In this document: positions 63,293 to 64,000 of the stretch, piece by piece | Layout: every line of letters begins with the position of its first letter | Position numbering within the stretch: position 1 is the first letter of the stretch | DNA from: Bacillota bacterium | Lineage (GTDB): Bacteria > Bacillota > Clostridia > Acetivibrionales > DTU013 | Direction of reading: 5' to 3' | Assembly (NCBI GenBank): GCA_023418915.1 | Contig: JAEZYU010000061.1 | Coordinates: 1 to 64,000, forward strand | DNA length: 64,000 nucleotides | Notes under the pieces: model-generated | What the model saw: the letters and a program-made list of their open reading frames with translations, nothing else | What the model was told of the DNA's origin: nothing | The model's database searches: none | Program-made: the position numbers and the translations under genes

Positions 63293-64000
63293 TCAAATCG
63301 CGCCTTCTATCTTTGTGTTTGCTTTGCGGATATTATCCACGATTGTTTCGGCATCCTCAATTGTGTTGTACCTGCCATAGGATATTCTGATTGACGATTT
63401 TGCTTGTTCCTCAGTCAAACCCAACGCAAGCAGGACGTGTGATGGTCCGTCTTTGCCAGAATTGCAGGCTGAACTCGTTGAGACGCATATCCCTTTTAAG
63501 TCAAGAAGGTGCATCATAGCTTCTCCAGAGGCATGAGGAAATGTAACATTTAATGTTCCAGACAGCCGTGAAACACCTTCTCCGTTAATCTGAATACCGG
63601 GTATAGATATCCGTAATCCTTCCGCAGTCAGAGCTACCATAGATTTCAACCGTTCTTCTACTTCAACCATCTCAGCAAGGCTTTCATTAAGTGCGAAGCT
63701 TAATGCCACAACGCCCGCCACATTTTCTGTGCCTGCCCTTTGACCATGTTCCTGTTTACCGCCAAAGATTAATTGCGGTAGTTTTGACACGGAGCGGCTA
63801 TAAAGAAAGCCCGTTCCCTTTGCACCATTGAACTTATGGGCTGAAGCCGAAAGGAAATCAACACAGAGTTTATTCACATCAATAGGAATATGTCCTACTG
63901 CTTGTACCGCATCTGTGTGAAAGAGAATATCCTTTTCTCGGAGAAATTGACCGATTTCGGCTATCGGTTGAATCGTTCCTATTTCATTGTTGGCGAGCAT
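63293..64000 (-). CDS. Cysteine desulfurase (NifS/IscS type), 3' part
   Basis: 235 residues of the C-terminal part; the start lies beyond the window. The PLP lysine is in SAHKFNGAKG, the preceding HTDAVQAVGH supplies the PLP-stacking region, and CVSTSSACNSG holds the persulfide cysteine. This enzyme takes sulfur from cysteine for Fe-S clusters and thio-modification of RNA. The N-terminal third (with the first PLP contacts) is outside, so whether it belongs to an isc, nif or mnm-type locus cannot be judged. Confidence 0.9.
   Translation of the reverse strand: MLANNEIGTIQPIAEIGQFLREKDILFHTDAVQAVGHIPIDVNKLCVDFLSASAHKFNGAKGTGFLYSRSVSKLPQLIFGGKQEHGQRAGTENVAGVVALSFALNESLAEMVEVEERLKSMVALTAEGLRISIPGIQINGEGVSRLSGTLNVTFPHASGEAMMHLLDLKGICVSTSSACNSGKDGPSHVLLALGLTEEQAKSSIRISYGRYNTIEDAETIVDNIRKANTKIEGAI

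Noticed and set aside
63109..63390. 93-codon plus-strand frame at the end of the window
   Set aside because: It overlaps the cysteine desulfurase gene on the opposite strand and shows no recognisable domain.
1..64000. tRNA or rRNA genes
   Set aside because: No tRNA cloverleaf core (GGTTCRA arm with matching acceptor) or conserved rRNA sequence was recognised on either strand.

Overview
The window looks like a chromosomal accessory region of a low-GC Gram-positive anaerobe, most likely a member of the Clostridia. The grounds are AT-rich sequence, AGGAGG-type ribosome binding sites, TTGACA/TATAAT promoters with 17-bp spacers, lipoproteins, a giant S-layer-homology (SLH) protein, a stalk-domain protein, BlaI/BlaR and an old-yellow-enzyme relative. 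No rRNA, tRNA or CRISPR array was seen. Almost all genes are on the minus strand.

Layout. 0.1-4.7 kb: an HTH regulator with a perfect 32-bp operator, a HipB/HipA-like pair, a Fic protein and a deleted group II intron. 5-7.1 kb: secreted or lipid-anchored proteins of unknown function. 7.2-12.4 kb: an internally deleted IS21 derivative, a YefM/RelE-type toxin-antitoxin pair, an AlbA_2-domain protein behind a tetO-like operator, an orphan IS200/IS605 right-end hairpin and an IS66 remnant. 12.4-18.3 kb: BlaI/BlaR1, a lipoprotein, and an ECF sigma/anti-sigma pair followed by two exported proteins. 18.9-21.2 kb: a complete IS1182-type element flanked by an exact 11-bp duplication. 21.2-25.3 kb: a tightly overlapping five-gene operon (XRE regulator, unknown 227-aa protein, DUF6508 protein and two PD-(D/E)XK nuclease-like proteins), the best candidate here for a little-described defence system. 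25.4-28.3 kb: a serine-recombinase stump and an IS21 element. 28.4-37.2 kb: a type I restriction-modification operon (XRE-hsdM-hsdS-hsdR) with an HNH endonuclease and an unknown 361-aa protein. 37.6-52.7 kb: a graveyard of broken genes (old yellow enzyme, DUF4386, DUF1016/YhcG, RhuM, nucleotidyltransferase-like, IS66, creatininase) among a few intact ones. 52.8-62.7 kb: a 3048-residue SLH surface protein with a divergent TetR regulator. 63.3 kb to the end: the C-terminal part of a cysteine desulfurase.

Three threads run through the region. First, at least nine copies of a dispersed repeat (core TCAACGTGCCTTGA) sit between genes, often at gene ends or breakpoints. Second, insertion sequences and an intron survive mostly as internally deleted forms. 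Third, several pseudogenes are broken by single-base changes in or next to homopolymer runs, so either decay is recent or the assembly has indel errors. Many regulators read their own promoters: perfect or near-perfect palindromes lie in the -35/-10 spacer of at least six promoters.
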